The translations under genes were made by a program, and so were the position numbers. From positions 1-40,350 of the forward strand of contig JAADCR010000003.1 in NCBI GenBank assembly GCA_013154375.1: DNA of 40,350 bases. Reading direction: 5' to 3'. The notes under the pieces are model-generated. The model saw only the letters and a program-made list of their open reading frames with translations. It was not told where the DNA came from and made no database searches. This DNA comes from Aquificota bacterium. Its GTDB lineage: Bacteria; Aquificota; Aquificia; Aquificales; Aquificaceae. The first letter of the stretch is position 1, and the number at the start of each line of letters is the position of its first letter. Shown here one piece after another: positions 32,615-39,827 of the stretch.

Positions 32615-33575
32615 GCTCCCAGAGCCACGAGAGCACGGCGTACGTAAAGTAGGTAAGGACGAAAAAGGCGCCCTCGAGACGGTCTATCGTGTAGCGGCGT
32701 CTGCCGGCGAGCGAGCTTATAAGCAGAAGAAGCGTGGCGAAAAAGAGGACCGTAAGGTCCACGTTAGCCCGTTCGGGTACGGGCACGCTCCTTATCACCG
32801 CGCTCGTGCCGAGAACGAGCGTGAGGTTAAATATGTTCGAGCCGGCCACGTTACCGAGGGCTATGTCCGGGTGGCCGCGGTAGGCCGAGACCACGGAGGC
32901 CGACAGCTCGGGCAGGGAGGTGCCCACGGCTACCATAAACAGACCTATAAGCGCCTCGCTTACGCCGAAGGCCTTGGCCAGACCCACCGCCCCGTCGACG
33001 GTCCAGTCGGCGCCCAGCACTAAGCCCGTAAGCCCGAGCAGGGTAAAAAGCAGCGCTTTGGGCAGCGGGAGCAGCTCCTTCAGCTCCTCCGCCGCGGGGG
33101 CCTCGCGCTGTAGGTAAGCTACTAAAAAGTACATGTAGCCTACGAAGGTAACCATAAGTACCAGACCGTCCGTACGGCTTATAAACGAGGCGGCCGCCCC
33201 GTCGAGGAGTGCGTCGTTGGCCATAGCTATAACCGTCAGCGTCAGGAAGAAGTTAACGGGAATCTCTTTCTTTACGAAAGTAAGGTTTACGGTTATGGGT
33301 CTTACTAACGCGGCAAGGCCGAGAATGAGCAGGATGTTGGCCACGTTGGAGCCCACGACGTTTCCTAAGGATATGTCCGAGGCGCCCTTCAGGGCGGCGG
33401 CGGTGTTAACCGTAAACTCGGGTAGGGAAGTGCCGAAGGCTACGAGCGTAAGGCCTATAACGAAGTCGGGTATACCGAAGCGCTTGGCTACGCTCGACGA
33501 GCCCTCTATAAGGAGGTCCGCTCCTTTAACGAGCAGTACGAGGCCCGCGGTAAAGAGCCCCAGCTCTTTCAGCAT
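32607..33575 (-). CDS. CaCA family sodium/calcium-type antiporter
   Basis: Inner-membrane Ca2+/Na+ (or K+, H+) exchanger, 322 residues with about ten hydrophobic helices. The two inverted alpha repeats are clear: LVAFGTSLPEFTVNTAAA with GNVVGSNVANI in the first half, and MVAVGTSLPELSASVVSA with GNVAGSNIFN in the second. I use ATG at 33575 (MLKELGLF), just before the first helix; the frame extends to another ATG at 33599 that overlaps the moeB-like start. Divergent with the E1-like gene, with a 22-base AT-rich gap. Confidence 0.92.
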   Translation of the reverse strand: MLKELGLFTAGLVLLVKGADLLIEGSSSVAKRFGIPDFVIGLTLVAFGTSLPEFTVNTAAALKGASDISLGNVVGSNVANILLILGLAALVRPITVNLTFVKKEIPVNFFLTLTVIAMANDALLDGAAASFISRTDGLVLMVTFVGYMYFLVAYLQREAPAAEELKELLPLPKALLFTLLGLTGLVLGADWTVDGAVGLAKAFGVSEALIGLFMVAVGTSLPELSASVVSAYRGHPDIALGNVAGSNIFNLTLVLGTSAVIRSVPVPERANVDLTVLFFATLLLLISSLAGRRRYTIDRLEGAFFVLTYFTYAVLSWLWELS

Positions 33576-33597
33576 AAGATTTATTATTTTATTTATC
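33576..33597. promoter_or_regulatory. Divergent leaderless-type promoters of the antiporter and E1-like genes
   Basis: A 22-base, nearly pure A/T interval. TATTTT (33585-33590) ends exactly 7 bases before the ATG at 33598. On the minus strand AATAAT-like boxes lie about 7 bases before the ATG at 33575. No Shine-Dalgarno exists on either side. Confidence 0.5.
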
Positions 33598-34413
33598 ATG
33601 CCTAGGTTTACCGAGGAGCAGATTAAGCGTTACGCCCGCCACATCGTCCTACCCGAAGTGGGCGGCAGAGGGCAGGAGAAGCTGTTAAACTCTAAGGTGC
33701 TCGTCGTGGGAGCGGGCGGTCTCGGCTCGCCCGCCCTTTACTACTTAGCCGCAGCAGGCGTGGGCACCATAGGCGTGGTCGACTACGACGCGGTGGACCT
33801 GTCTAACCTCCAGCGCCAGATTCTGCACGACACCTCCCGCGTAGGCACGCCTAAGGTCGAGAGCGCAAAAAAGACGCTCGAGGCCCTAAACCCCGACGTG
33901 AAGGTGATTACTTACAACGCTAAGCTCAGTAAAGACAACGTGATGGACATTATTAAAGACTACGACGTGGTGCTCGACGGGACGGACAACTTCCCGACGC
34001 GCTTTTTAATAAACGACGCGTGCTACTTTGCCGGTAAGCCCCTCGTCTCGGCGGCCATGCTGAGGTTCGAGGGGCAGTGTACGGTCTTTGACTTCCGCGA
34101 CAAGGAAAAGTCCCCTTGTTACCGCTGCCTCTTTCCCGAGCCCCCTCCGCCGGGGACGGTGCCTTCGTGTCAAGAGGCGGGCATCCTCGGCTCGGTGGGC
34201 GGCATTATGGGCAGCATACAGGCCACGGAGGCGTTAAAGCTCCTGTTAGGCATCGGCGAGCCGTTGGTGGGCAAGCTCCTTATAATGGACGCCCTCTCTA
34301 TGGACTTTAGGAAGGTCAAGCTCCGGAAAGACCCCGACTGCCCCTTGTGCGGCAGAAATCCCAAAATTAAGGAGCTTATAGAGTACGACCACAGCTGTGA
34401 GGTGAGGTTCTGA
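33598..34413 (+). CDS. MoeB/ThiF/HesA-family adenylyltransferase (E1-like)
   Basis: ATP-dependent enzyme that adenylates the C-terminal Gly-Gly of a sulfur carrier such as MoaD or ThiS, 271 residues. Seen: RYARHIVLPEVGG, the nucleotide site VLVVGAGGLGSPAL (residues 34-47), DYDAVDLSNLQRQILH with DxxxxSNLxRQ, and the zinc ligands CYRC and CPLC. PSCQEAGILG is the adenylate region. MoeB and ThiF cannot be told apart here as no carrier gene lies nearby; there is no rhodanese domain. The ATG at 33598 has a -10-like hexamer 7 bases upstream and no Shine-Dalgarno. Its stop overlaps the next gene by 4 bases. Confidence 0.9.
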   Translation: MPRFTEEQIKRYARHIVLPEVGGRGQEKLLNSKVLVVGAGGLGSPALYYLAAAGVGTIGVVDYDAVDLSNLQRQILHDTSRVGTPKVESAKKTLEALNPDVKVITYNAKLSKDNVMDIIKDYDVVLDGTDNFPTRFLINDACYFAGKPLVSAAMLRFEGQCTVFDFRDKEKSPCYRCLFPEPPPPGTVPSCQEAGILGSVGGIMGSIQATEALKLLLGIGEPLVGKLLIMDALSMDFRKVKLRKDPDCPLCGRNPKIKELIEYDHSCEVRF

Positions 34414-35633
34414 TAGGGCGGCTTTTTACGCTCGAGAACCTTACGCTCCTTGCTTTAGCCGCCGGCGTCCTTTTCGGTCTAAAGCTGCCCGAGGCGGCCC
34501 AGCAGCTTAAGCCCGTCGGCGAGCTGTTTTTAAGGCTTCTGAAGATGGTCATAGTCCCTCTGGTGTTCGTCTCGGTAACGGGGGCGGTGCTGGGCCTCGG
34601 CAGCGCGGAGCGGTTTAAAGACCTCGGGATTAAGGCCCTCCTTTACTACTTTCTAACCACGGCGTTAGCCGTCTTTACGGGTCTTCTGCTCGTGCTTATT
34701 ATAAAGCCGGGTAGAGGGGTTAGCCTGCCCGAGCTCGAGAGCCCGCCGAGCGTAGAGGTGAGACCCTTCTCGTTCTGGGAGTTCGTGCTAAACCTCGTGC
34801 CCGAGAACCCGTTTAAAGCCTTCGCGGAGGCGAGCGTACTACAGGTCATCGTCTTTAGCGTCCTGTTAGGATTAGCTCTTTTAGGTATAGACGCCTTCCG
34901 GCGTGAGATTTTAAAAAACGCCTTTGAAGGATTAAACGAAGCGTTTATAAGGCTTACGCGCTGGATAGTAAAGCTTACGCCGTTAGGCGTCTTCGCTTTA
35001 GTCTCTTACATGACGGCTAAGGCGGGGCTGGAGCTGCTGCTGGCGCTCTGGGAGTACGCGCTTACGGTGGTTCTCGGCCTTTTTATCCACGCTTTCGTAA
35101 ACCTCCCGCTTATAGCTTTCCTGCTGGGCAGGTACAACCCTTACAAGTACTTTCTACAAGTTAGGGAGGCGCTCCTGCTGGCCTTCTCTACGGCCTCGAG
35201 CGCGGCTACGCTGCCCGTCTCTATGGAGGCGGCGCAGCATAAAGGCGGCGTAAGAAAGGAGGTGGCGGGCTTCGTGCTGCCGCTGGGTGCTACTATAAAC
35301 ATGGACGGAACGGCGCTTTACGAGTCGGTGGCGGCGGTGTTTATAGCCAACGTTTACGGCGTGGAGCTCTCGCTGCCCGAGCTGCTTACGATTTTCCTGA
35401 CGGCTACGCTCGCGTCGGTGGGAGCGGCGGCCATACCCGGGGCGGGGCTGGTGATGCTGACGCTGGTTTTAAGCTCGGTGGGTTTACCTTTGGAGGGCGT
35501 GGCGCTGGTGGTGGCGGTGGACCGCCTTCTGGACATGCTCCGTACGGCGGTAAACGTCTGGGGAGACCTTAACGGCGCTAAAATTTTAAACAGGCTCACG
35601 GGGGAGGGAAGCCGTGAGGGTGCTGGTATTTGA
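34410..35633 (+). CDS. Dicarboxylate/amino acid:cation symporter (DAACS family), probable CTG start
   Basis: Inner-membrane Na+- or H+-coupled uptake of dicarboxylates or glutamate/aspartate, GltP/DctA-like, 407 residues. Family blocks: LKPVGELFLRLLKMVIVPLVFVS near residues 36-58, the TASSAATLPVSM helical hairpin near 265, GATINMDGTALYE near 297, and GLPLEGVALVVAVDRLLDMLRTAVNVWGD. The normal N-terminus lies upstream of the first ATG (34545). The frame opens after a TGA at 34398 and has no ATG, GTG or TTG before the first helix. CTG at 34410 overlaps the previous stop as CTGA, with AGGTGAGG upstream; ATA at 34413 is the alternative. It overlaps the exonuclease gene by 20 bases. Confidence 0.85.
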   Translation: MIGRLFTLENLTLLALAAGVLFGLKLPEAAQQLKPVGELFLRLLKMVIVPLVFVSVTGAVLGLGSAERFKDLGIKALLYYFLTTALAVFTGLLLVLIIKPGRGVSLPELESPPSVEVRPFSFWEFVLNLVPENPFKAFAEASVLQVIVFSVLLGLALLGIDAFRREILKNAFEGLNEAFIRLTRWIVKLTPLGVFALVSYMTAKAGLELLLALWEYALTVVLGLFIHAFVNLPLIAFLLGRYNPYKYFLQVREALLLAFSTASSAATLPVSMEAAQHKGGVRKEVAGFVLPLGATINMDGTALYESVAAVFIANVYGVELSLPELLTIFLTATLASVGAAAIPGAGLVMLTLVLSSVGLPLEGVALVVAVDRLLDMLRTAVNVWGDLNGAKILNRLTGEGSREGAGI

Positions 35634-36486
35634 CGTCGAGACGGTGGCGGCGGAGGAAGAGCTCAGCTACAGGGACTTCTCTTACCTTAAAGGGCGCGAG
35701 CCGCAGAAAACCGACCGGGAGCTGCTCGACGAGCTGTCGCTAAACCCGTTTCTCTCGAGCGTGGTGGCTCTGGCCTTCGTGCTCGAAGAAGAGAAGCCGC
35801 TGCTTACGGTGCTCTACCTTACCGACCGGGAAGAGGAAGCCGGGGAGGGCGCCCTCCGGTACATGGGTAAAGACTACCCGGCCCGCTTCTACCCGTTTCA
35901 CTTTAAAGAGCTGTGGGGAGACGACTTTTACCAAGCCGAGAAAGAGCTTATAAAGCGCTTCTGGGCCGTGCTCGAGCTTGCCAGCCCGAGGCTCGTCTCG
36001 TTTAACGGTAAGCGCTTCGACGTGCCGTTCTTAAGAATAAGGAGCTTCCGCTACGACCTGCCCGTTCCGCAGCCGTTTGAGAACGGCGAGCACTTAGACG
36101 TGCTGGAGTTTCTCTTTAAAGGAAAGAACTTCTCCCACTCGAGCTACTCGCTCGACTTCGTGGCGCGTCACTTCGGCCTTAAGTCGCCCAAGCAGCGCGT
36201 CGACGGCTCGGCGGTAAGGCGCCTCTTTTTAGAGGGTAAGTACGAGGAGGTGGCCAAGTACTGCGCCCTCGACGCGTTAACGCTGTACGAGCTTTACAAA
36301 AAGCTCGAGAGGCTCGTAGACGACCGTGAGCCGCCCACGGAGAACCAGCTGCGTTACCTTACGGACCTGTTTACCAAACTCCCTACCGAAGAGGCGGACT
36401 TAGAGTGGCGTCTGGCGCGGAAGCTCACCAAATCGTCGGCCAGCACGCTTATAGAGCTGCTTAAGCAGCTCGTGTATAATACATAA
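35614..36486 (+). CDS. Predicted 3'-5' exonuclease, PolB-like DEDD family
   Basis: A 290-residue nuclease with the DnaQ-like fold. Exo I is FDVETV (Asp7, Glu9), Exo II is VSFNGKRFDVPFL with Asp, and Exo III is YCALDALTLYELY with the final Asp. These match the stand-alone PolB-like exonuclease domain. The C-terminal ~50 residues (about 240-290, opening PPTENQLRYLTDLF) look like a separate small helical module. GTG start with GGGGAGGG upstream; overlaps the symporter gene by 20 bases. A role in DNA repair or RNA processing is inference. The rpsT promoter lies in its 3' end. Confidence 0.8.
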   Translation: MRVLVFDVETVAAEEELSYRDFSYLKGREPQKTDRELLDELSLNPFLSSVVALAFVLEEEKPLLTVLYLTDREEEAGEGALRYMGKDYPARFYPFHFKELWGDDFYQAEKELIKRFWAVLELASPRLVSFNGKRFDVPFLRIRSFRYDLPVPQPFENGEHLDVLEFLFKGKNFSHSSYSLDFVARHFGLKSPKQRVDGSAVRRLFLEGKYEEVAKYCALDALTLYELYKKLERLVDDREPPTENQLRYLTDLFTKLPTEEADLEWRLARKLTKSSASTLIELLKQLVYNT

Positions 36487-36507
36487 TCCGCACCGAGGAG
36501 GTAAGCC
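36475..36507 (+). promoter_or_regulatory. rpsT: rpsT promoter -10 box and Shine-Dalgarno
   Basis: TATAAT (36475-36480) at the end of the exonuclease gene and GAGGAGG (36495-36501 region) before the rpsT ATG give rpsT its own leadered start. A convincing -35 was not found. Confidence 0.5.
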
Positions 36508-36795
36508 ATGCCTAACACGAGACAGGCTAAAAAGCGGATGAGAAGGGACGCAAGGCGGAGGCTGAGAAACCGTTACCACCTTTCGAGGATGAGAACTTAC
36601 ATCCGTAACTTCCGGCGGATGCTCGAGCGCGGAGAGCTCGAGCGGGCTAAAGAGTACATAAACGAGGTCGTAAGCGTTATACAGCACACGGCCTCTAAGG
36701 GCGTCATCCACAAGCGCGAGGCGGCCCGTAGGGTCTCGAGGCTTTACCACCACCTAAACAAGGCCCTCCAGCAGCAGGCCGGCTCTCAGGCCTGA
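36508..36795 (+). CDS. rpsT: Small ribosomal subunit protein bS20
   Basis: 30S protein of 95 residues, three-helix bundle. MPNTRQAKKRMRRDARRRLRNR and KGVIHKREAARRVSRL, given by key blocks AKKR-R, K-GVIHKN/K-AARR-SRL, are diagnostic. Strong GAGGAGG upstream. It is followed by rnhC through a TGATG overlap. Confidence 0.96.
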   Translation: MPNTRQAKKRMRRDARRRLRNRYHLSRMRTYIRNFRRMLERGELERAKEYINEVVSVIQHTASKGVIHKREAARRVSRLYHHLNKALQQQAGSQA

Positions 36796-37583
36796 TGCCC
36801 TTCTTCCGGCTCTCGCCCGAGGAGGGCGAGCGCTTAAAAGAGCACTTCCGGAAAAAAGGCCTAAAAGAGGTCGAGCACCAGCACGCCTTGTGGGCCTTTG
36901 ACGACGAAGGCACGCGCGTATTTTTCTACGCCACGGGCACGCTCGGCATAACGGGAAAGAAAGAGAGAGCGCTAGCTAAAGAGGTGACGCGCCTACTTAA
37001 AGGCAGGCGCGTAGCCGGGTGCGACGAGGCGGGTAAAGGCGACCTTTTCGGCCCGCTCGTCGTCTGCTGCGCCTGCATAACCGAAGAGGCTTACGCCCGC
37101 GCCGCCGCCCTAAACCCCCGAGACACGAAGCGCCTCTCCGACGCGCGCGTCTTTAGGCTATACGAGGCGTTAAAGCCCTTGGTTAAGGTCTTCTGCAAGG
37201 TCGTAAGCCCGGAGGAGTACAACCGCCGCGTAAAGACCCTAAGCGTAAATAAGCTGTTAGACGAGGTTTACCGCGAGCTGGTGGAGCGCGTCTTAAACGA
37301 GTGCCGGCCGGAGGAGCTCGTCGTCGACGCGTACGCGAGAAAGAGCCCCTTTAACGACGAACGCGTAAGGTTCGAGCCTAAAGCCGAGCGGCATCTGGCC
37401 GTCAGCGTAGCCAGCGTGTTCGCCCGGGCCCTCTTTTTAAAGGAGCTCGAGAAGCTCTCTAAAGAGCTCGGGATTAAACTGCCTAAGGGAGCCTCGGAAG
37501 AGGCCCAGCGGCTCGCCCGTACTATTAAAGAGAAGGAGCGGTACGTAAAGACGAACTTCAGTCTAAAAGCTTTCCCGGATTAA
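36795..37583 (+). CDS. rnhC: Ribonuclease HIII
   Basis: Removes RNA from RNA-DNA hybrids. The 262-residue protein has a TBP-like N-terminal substrate-binding domain (about 1-65) followed by the type 2 RNase H fold with GCDEAGKGDLFGPLV (Asp77, Glu78), DTKRLSDARV and VVDAYARK. The N-terminal domain and GKGD distinguish it from RNase HII; RNase HIII is known from Aquifex. ATG overlaps the rpsT stop. The 3' end overlaps the glcD-like gene by 26 bases. Confidence 0.92.
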   Translation: MPFFRLSPEEGERLKEHFRKKGLKEVEHQHALWAFDDEGTRVFFYATGTLGITGKKERALAKEVTRLLKGRRVAGCDEAGKGDLFGPLVVCCACITEEAYARAAALNPRDTKRLSDARVFRLYEALKPLVKVFCKVVSPEEYNRRVKTLSVNKLLDEVYRELVERVLNECRPEELVVDAYARKSPFNDERVRFEPKAERHLAVSVASVFARALFLKELEKLSKELGIKLPKGASEEAQRLARTIKEKERYVKTNFSLKAFPD

Positions 37584-38928
37584 AGAGGTTCTTAGGGTCG
37601 AAGAGCCGTTTTACGCCCTTTAAAAGGGCCAGCCCCTCGGGCCCGAGCTGTCTACCTAAAAAGGCTTTCTTGGTAAGGCCCACGCCGTGCTCGCCCGTAA
37701 TAGAGCCGTTAAACGAGAGGGCTATCTCGAACACCTCGTTTACCGCCTCCTCGGCCCGCCTCTCCTGCTCGGGGTCTTCTTTCTCGTAGAGGAGGTTAAC
37801 GTGGAGGTTACCGTCGCCCACGTGGCCGAAGACCACCACCTCCAGACCGTACTTTCTACCCACCTCTTTAAAAAGCGGGAGGGCCTCGGCTATGGCGCTG
37901 CGGGGCAGAACCACGTCCTCGTTAATCTTACCGCTCTTTATCCGGCCTAAGGCGGGCCCGAGGCTCTTCCGGGCAAGCCAGAGCTCCTCGCTCTCTTTCG
38001 CGTTTGAGGCCCTTCTTACGCGGGCCCCTTCCTCTTTTAGCAGTTTCTCGGCAAGCAGCGCCTCCTGTTTAAGCGCCGCCGGCCACCCGTCGAGCTCGAC
38101 GAGCAGAAGCGCCTCCACCTCCGGCAGCTCTAAAGGCTTAAACTGCTTAACGGCCCTTATAGCGTCGCGGTCCATAAACTCCAGCGCCGAGGGGAACACG
38201 CCCCCGCTTAAGAGCCGCGTTACGGCCTTTCCCATAGAAGCAAGGTCGTCAAAGAGGGCCAGAAGCGTAAGCCGGGCGGGGGGCTTGGGGATGAGTTTTA
38301 CCGTTATCCGCGTAAAGAGCCCGAGCGTACCTTCCGAGCCTACGAGCAGGCGCGTAAGGTCGTAGCCCGCCACGTCCTTAATTACGGGCCCGCCCGTCTT
38401 AAGCAGCTCCCCTTCCTTTATAACCGTCTCGAGCTCGAGCACGTAGTCGCGCGTGGTGCCGTACTTAAGACAGCGCGGCCCGCCCGCGTTCTCGGCCACG
38501 TTCCCGCCTAAGGTCGAGTACTTGTAAGAAGACGGGTCGGGCGGGTAAAAGAGCCCGTAGCGCTCGGCCTCCTTCTGCAGCTTCTCGGTAATAACGCCCG
38601 GCTCGGCCACGGCCAGACCGTCCTCGGGCCTTACGGTAAGGCCCGTCATCCGCTCGAACGAGACGACCACGCCCCGCCCGTCGGTGGGTACCGCACCGCC
38701 CGTAAGACCCGTCCCCGCCCCGCGCGGGAAGAGGGGAATCTCTTCCTCGTAACAGACCTCCACGAGCTTTTTAACCTCTTGCGCACTCTCGGGAAAGACC
38801 ACGGCCGCGGGCAGCTCGCGTTTTATAGGTATGGGCGTAGCGTCGTAGGCGTAAAGGTAACGCTCGGCGGGCCTCTCGTAAACCCTGCCCGGGAGGGCTT
38901 TCTTTAAAAGCTCGAGCTTCTTCTCCAT
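37558..38928 (-). CDS. glcD: FAD-linked oxidase, GlcD/D-lactate dehydrogenase type
   Basis: Flavoprotein oxidising a 2-hydroxy acid such as glycolate or D-lactate, 456 residues. The PCMH-type FAD domain is at about 35-210, with FPRGAGTGLTGGAVP, DPSSYKYSTLGGNVAENAGG, GPVIKDVAGYDLTRL and LVGSEGTLGLF; the C-terminal cap has HVGDGNLHVN and GEHGVGLTK. No glcE or glcF partner or Fe-S domain is adjacent, so electron transfer partners are elsewhere. The start follows the leuS beta stop by 16 bases; a shared transcript is likely. Exact substrate is uncertain. Confidence 0.88.
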   Translation of the reverse strand: MEKKLELLKKALPGRVYERPAERYLYAYDATPIPIKRELPAAVVFPESAQEVKKLVEVCYEEEIPLFPRGAGTGLTGGAVPTDGRGVVVSFERMTGLTVRPEDGLAVAEPGVITEKLQKEAERYGLFYPPDPSSYKYSTLGGNVAENAGGPRCLKYGTTRDYVLELETVIKEGELLKTGGPVIKDVAGYDLTRLLVGSEGTLGLFTRITVKLIPKPPARLTLLALFDDLASMGKAVTRLLSGGVFPSALEFMDRDAIRAVKQFKPLELPEVEALLLVELDGWPAALKQEALLAEKLLKEEGARVRRASNAKESEELWLARKSLGPALGRIKSGKINEDVVLPRSAIAEALPLFKEVGRKYGLEVVVFGHVGDGNLHVNLLYEKEDPEQERRAEEAVNEVFEIALSFNGSITGEHGVGLTKKAFLGRQLGPEGLALLKGVKRLFDPKNLFNPGKLLD

Positions 38929-38944
38929 CGGGTTAAATATACCC

Positions 38945-39811
38945 TCAGCCTACGACGAAGTTTATGAGCTTCCCCTTAACGAAGATAACTTTTTTAACTT
39001 CCTTACCTTCTAAAAACTTCTTTACTTTCTCCGACGCGAGGGCCGCCCGTTCGGCCTCCTCCTGACCCGCGTCGGCGGGCAGCCTTATCCGGTCGCGCAC
39101 CTTACCGTTTACCTGAACCACAAGCTCCACCTCTTCCTCTTTTAGAGCCTCCTCGTCCGGCTCGGGCAGGGGCGTTACCGAGACGAAGCCCTCCTTACCC
39201 ATCTGCTCCCAGACCTCTTCCGCCACGTGCGGCGTTATGGGAGAGAGCATCAGCGTAAGAAGCTCAAGCGTCTCGCCGGCTACCTTTCTCTCTTCCTCCG
39301 TCTTAGGCTCGAACCGCTGGAGGGCGTTAAGAAGCTTCATAACCTCCGCCACGGCCGTGTTAAACTGCCACCGTCTAAAGTCCTCGAGATACTCCTTTAA
39401 GGCCCTGTGGGCCTCCCTCCTTAACTCCCGAGCCTTCCCGCTTACCTTCCTGAGCTCCTCTCGGCTCCAGCTGAGGCCCTTTATTAAGGGGATGAGCCGC
39501 TGCGCCGTCTGCCAGTAGCGGTTTAGAAACCTGTAAGCGCCCTGTATCCCTTCCTCCGTCCACTCGAAGTCCTGCTCGGGAGGCGCGGCAAAGAGCACGT
39601 ACAGCCTTACCGTGTCGGCTCCGTAACGCTTAACCGCCTCCTCCGGGTCTACCACGTTACCCTTAGACTTAGACATCTTCGCCGCTTCGCCTACCTTACT
39701 CTCTAAAAACGTAAGCAGCTTCCCGTCGAGAAGACCGAGCTTCTCCAAAAGCAGGGCCGCGTTGTCGCCGACGGATATCTGATGCTCCTTTAAAAACTCC
39801 TTAATTTTCAT
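38945..39811 (-). CDS. leuS: Leucyl-tRNA synthetase beta subunit (split LeuRS)
   Basis: This 288-residue gene encodes only the C-terminal part of LeuRS. It has the KMSKS catalytic loop at residues 45-49 (AAKMSKSKGNVVDPEEA), then the anticodon-binding helical domain and the C-terminal domain (VVQVNGKVRDRI). The HIGH-motif half is missing and not upstream: the next gene is divergent. The first 44 residues precede KMSKS without an ordinary LeuRS join, and the start is a clean ATG. This equals the beta subunit of the two-gene LeuRS of Aquifex, whose alpha is encoded elsewhere. A TAAAAT ends 7 bases before the ATG, so it is likely leaderless. Confidence 0.92.
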   Translation of the reverse strand: MKIKEFLKEHQISVGDNAALLLEKLGLLDGKLLTFLESKVGEAAKMSKSKGNVVDPEEAVKRYGADTVRLYVLFAAPPEQDFEWTEEGIQGAYRFLNRYWQTAQRLIPLIKGLSWSREELRKVSGKARELRREAHRALKEYLEDFRRWQFNTAVAEVMKLLNALQRFEPKTEEERKVAGETLELLTLMLSPITPHVAEEVWEQMGKEGFVSVTPLPEPDEEALKEEEVELVVQVNGKVRDRIRLPADAGQEEAERAALASEKVKKFLEGKEVKKVIFVKGKLINFVVG

Positions 39812-39827
39812 CGATAATATTTTAACC
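39812..39827. promoter_or_regulatory. Overlapping divergent -10 boxes of leuS beta and ppx/gppA
   Basis: Only 16 bases separate the two start codons. Minus-strand TAAAAT (39819-39824) ends 7 bases before the leuS ATG; plus-strand TAATAT (39815-39820) ends 7 bases before the GTG at 39828. The two boxes share two bases and the rest of each promoter must lie in the other gene. Both transcripts should be leaderless and compete. Confidence 0.6.

Noticed and set aside
33217-33597. N-terminal extension of the MoeB/ThiF-like protein
   Set aside because: The extension is antisense to the antiporter and low complexity; the conserved N-terminus starts at 33598.
38945-39811. Reading the short leuS as a pseudogene
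   Set aside because: It has a clean start, its own promoter-like box, intact KMSKS and C-terminal domains, and matches the known split beta subunit in size.
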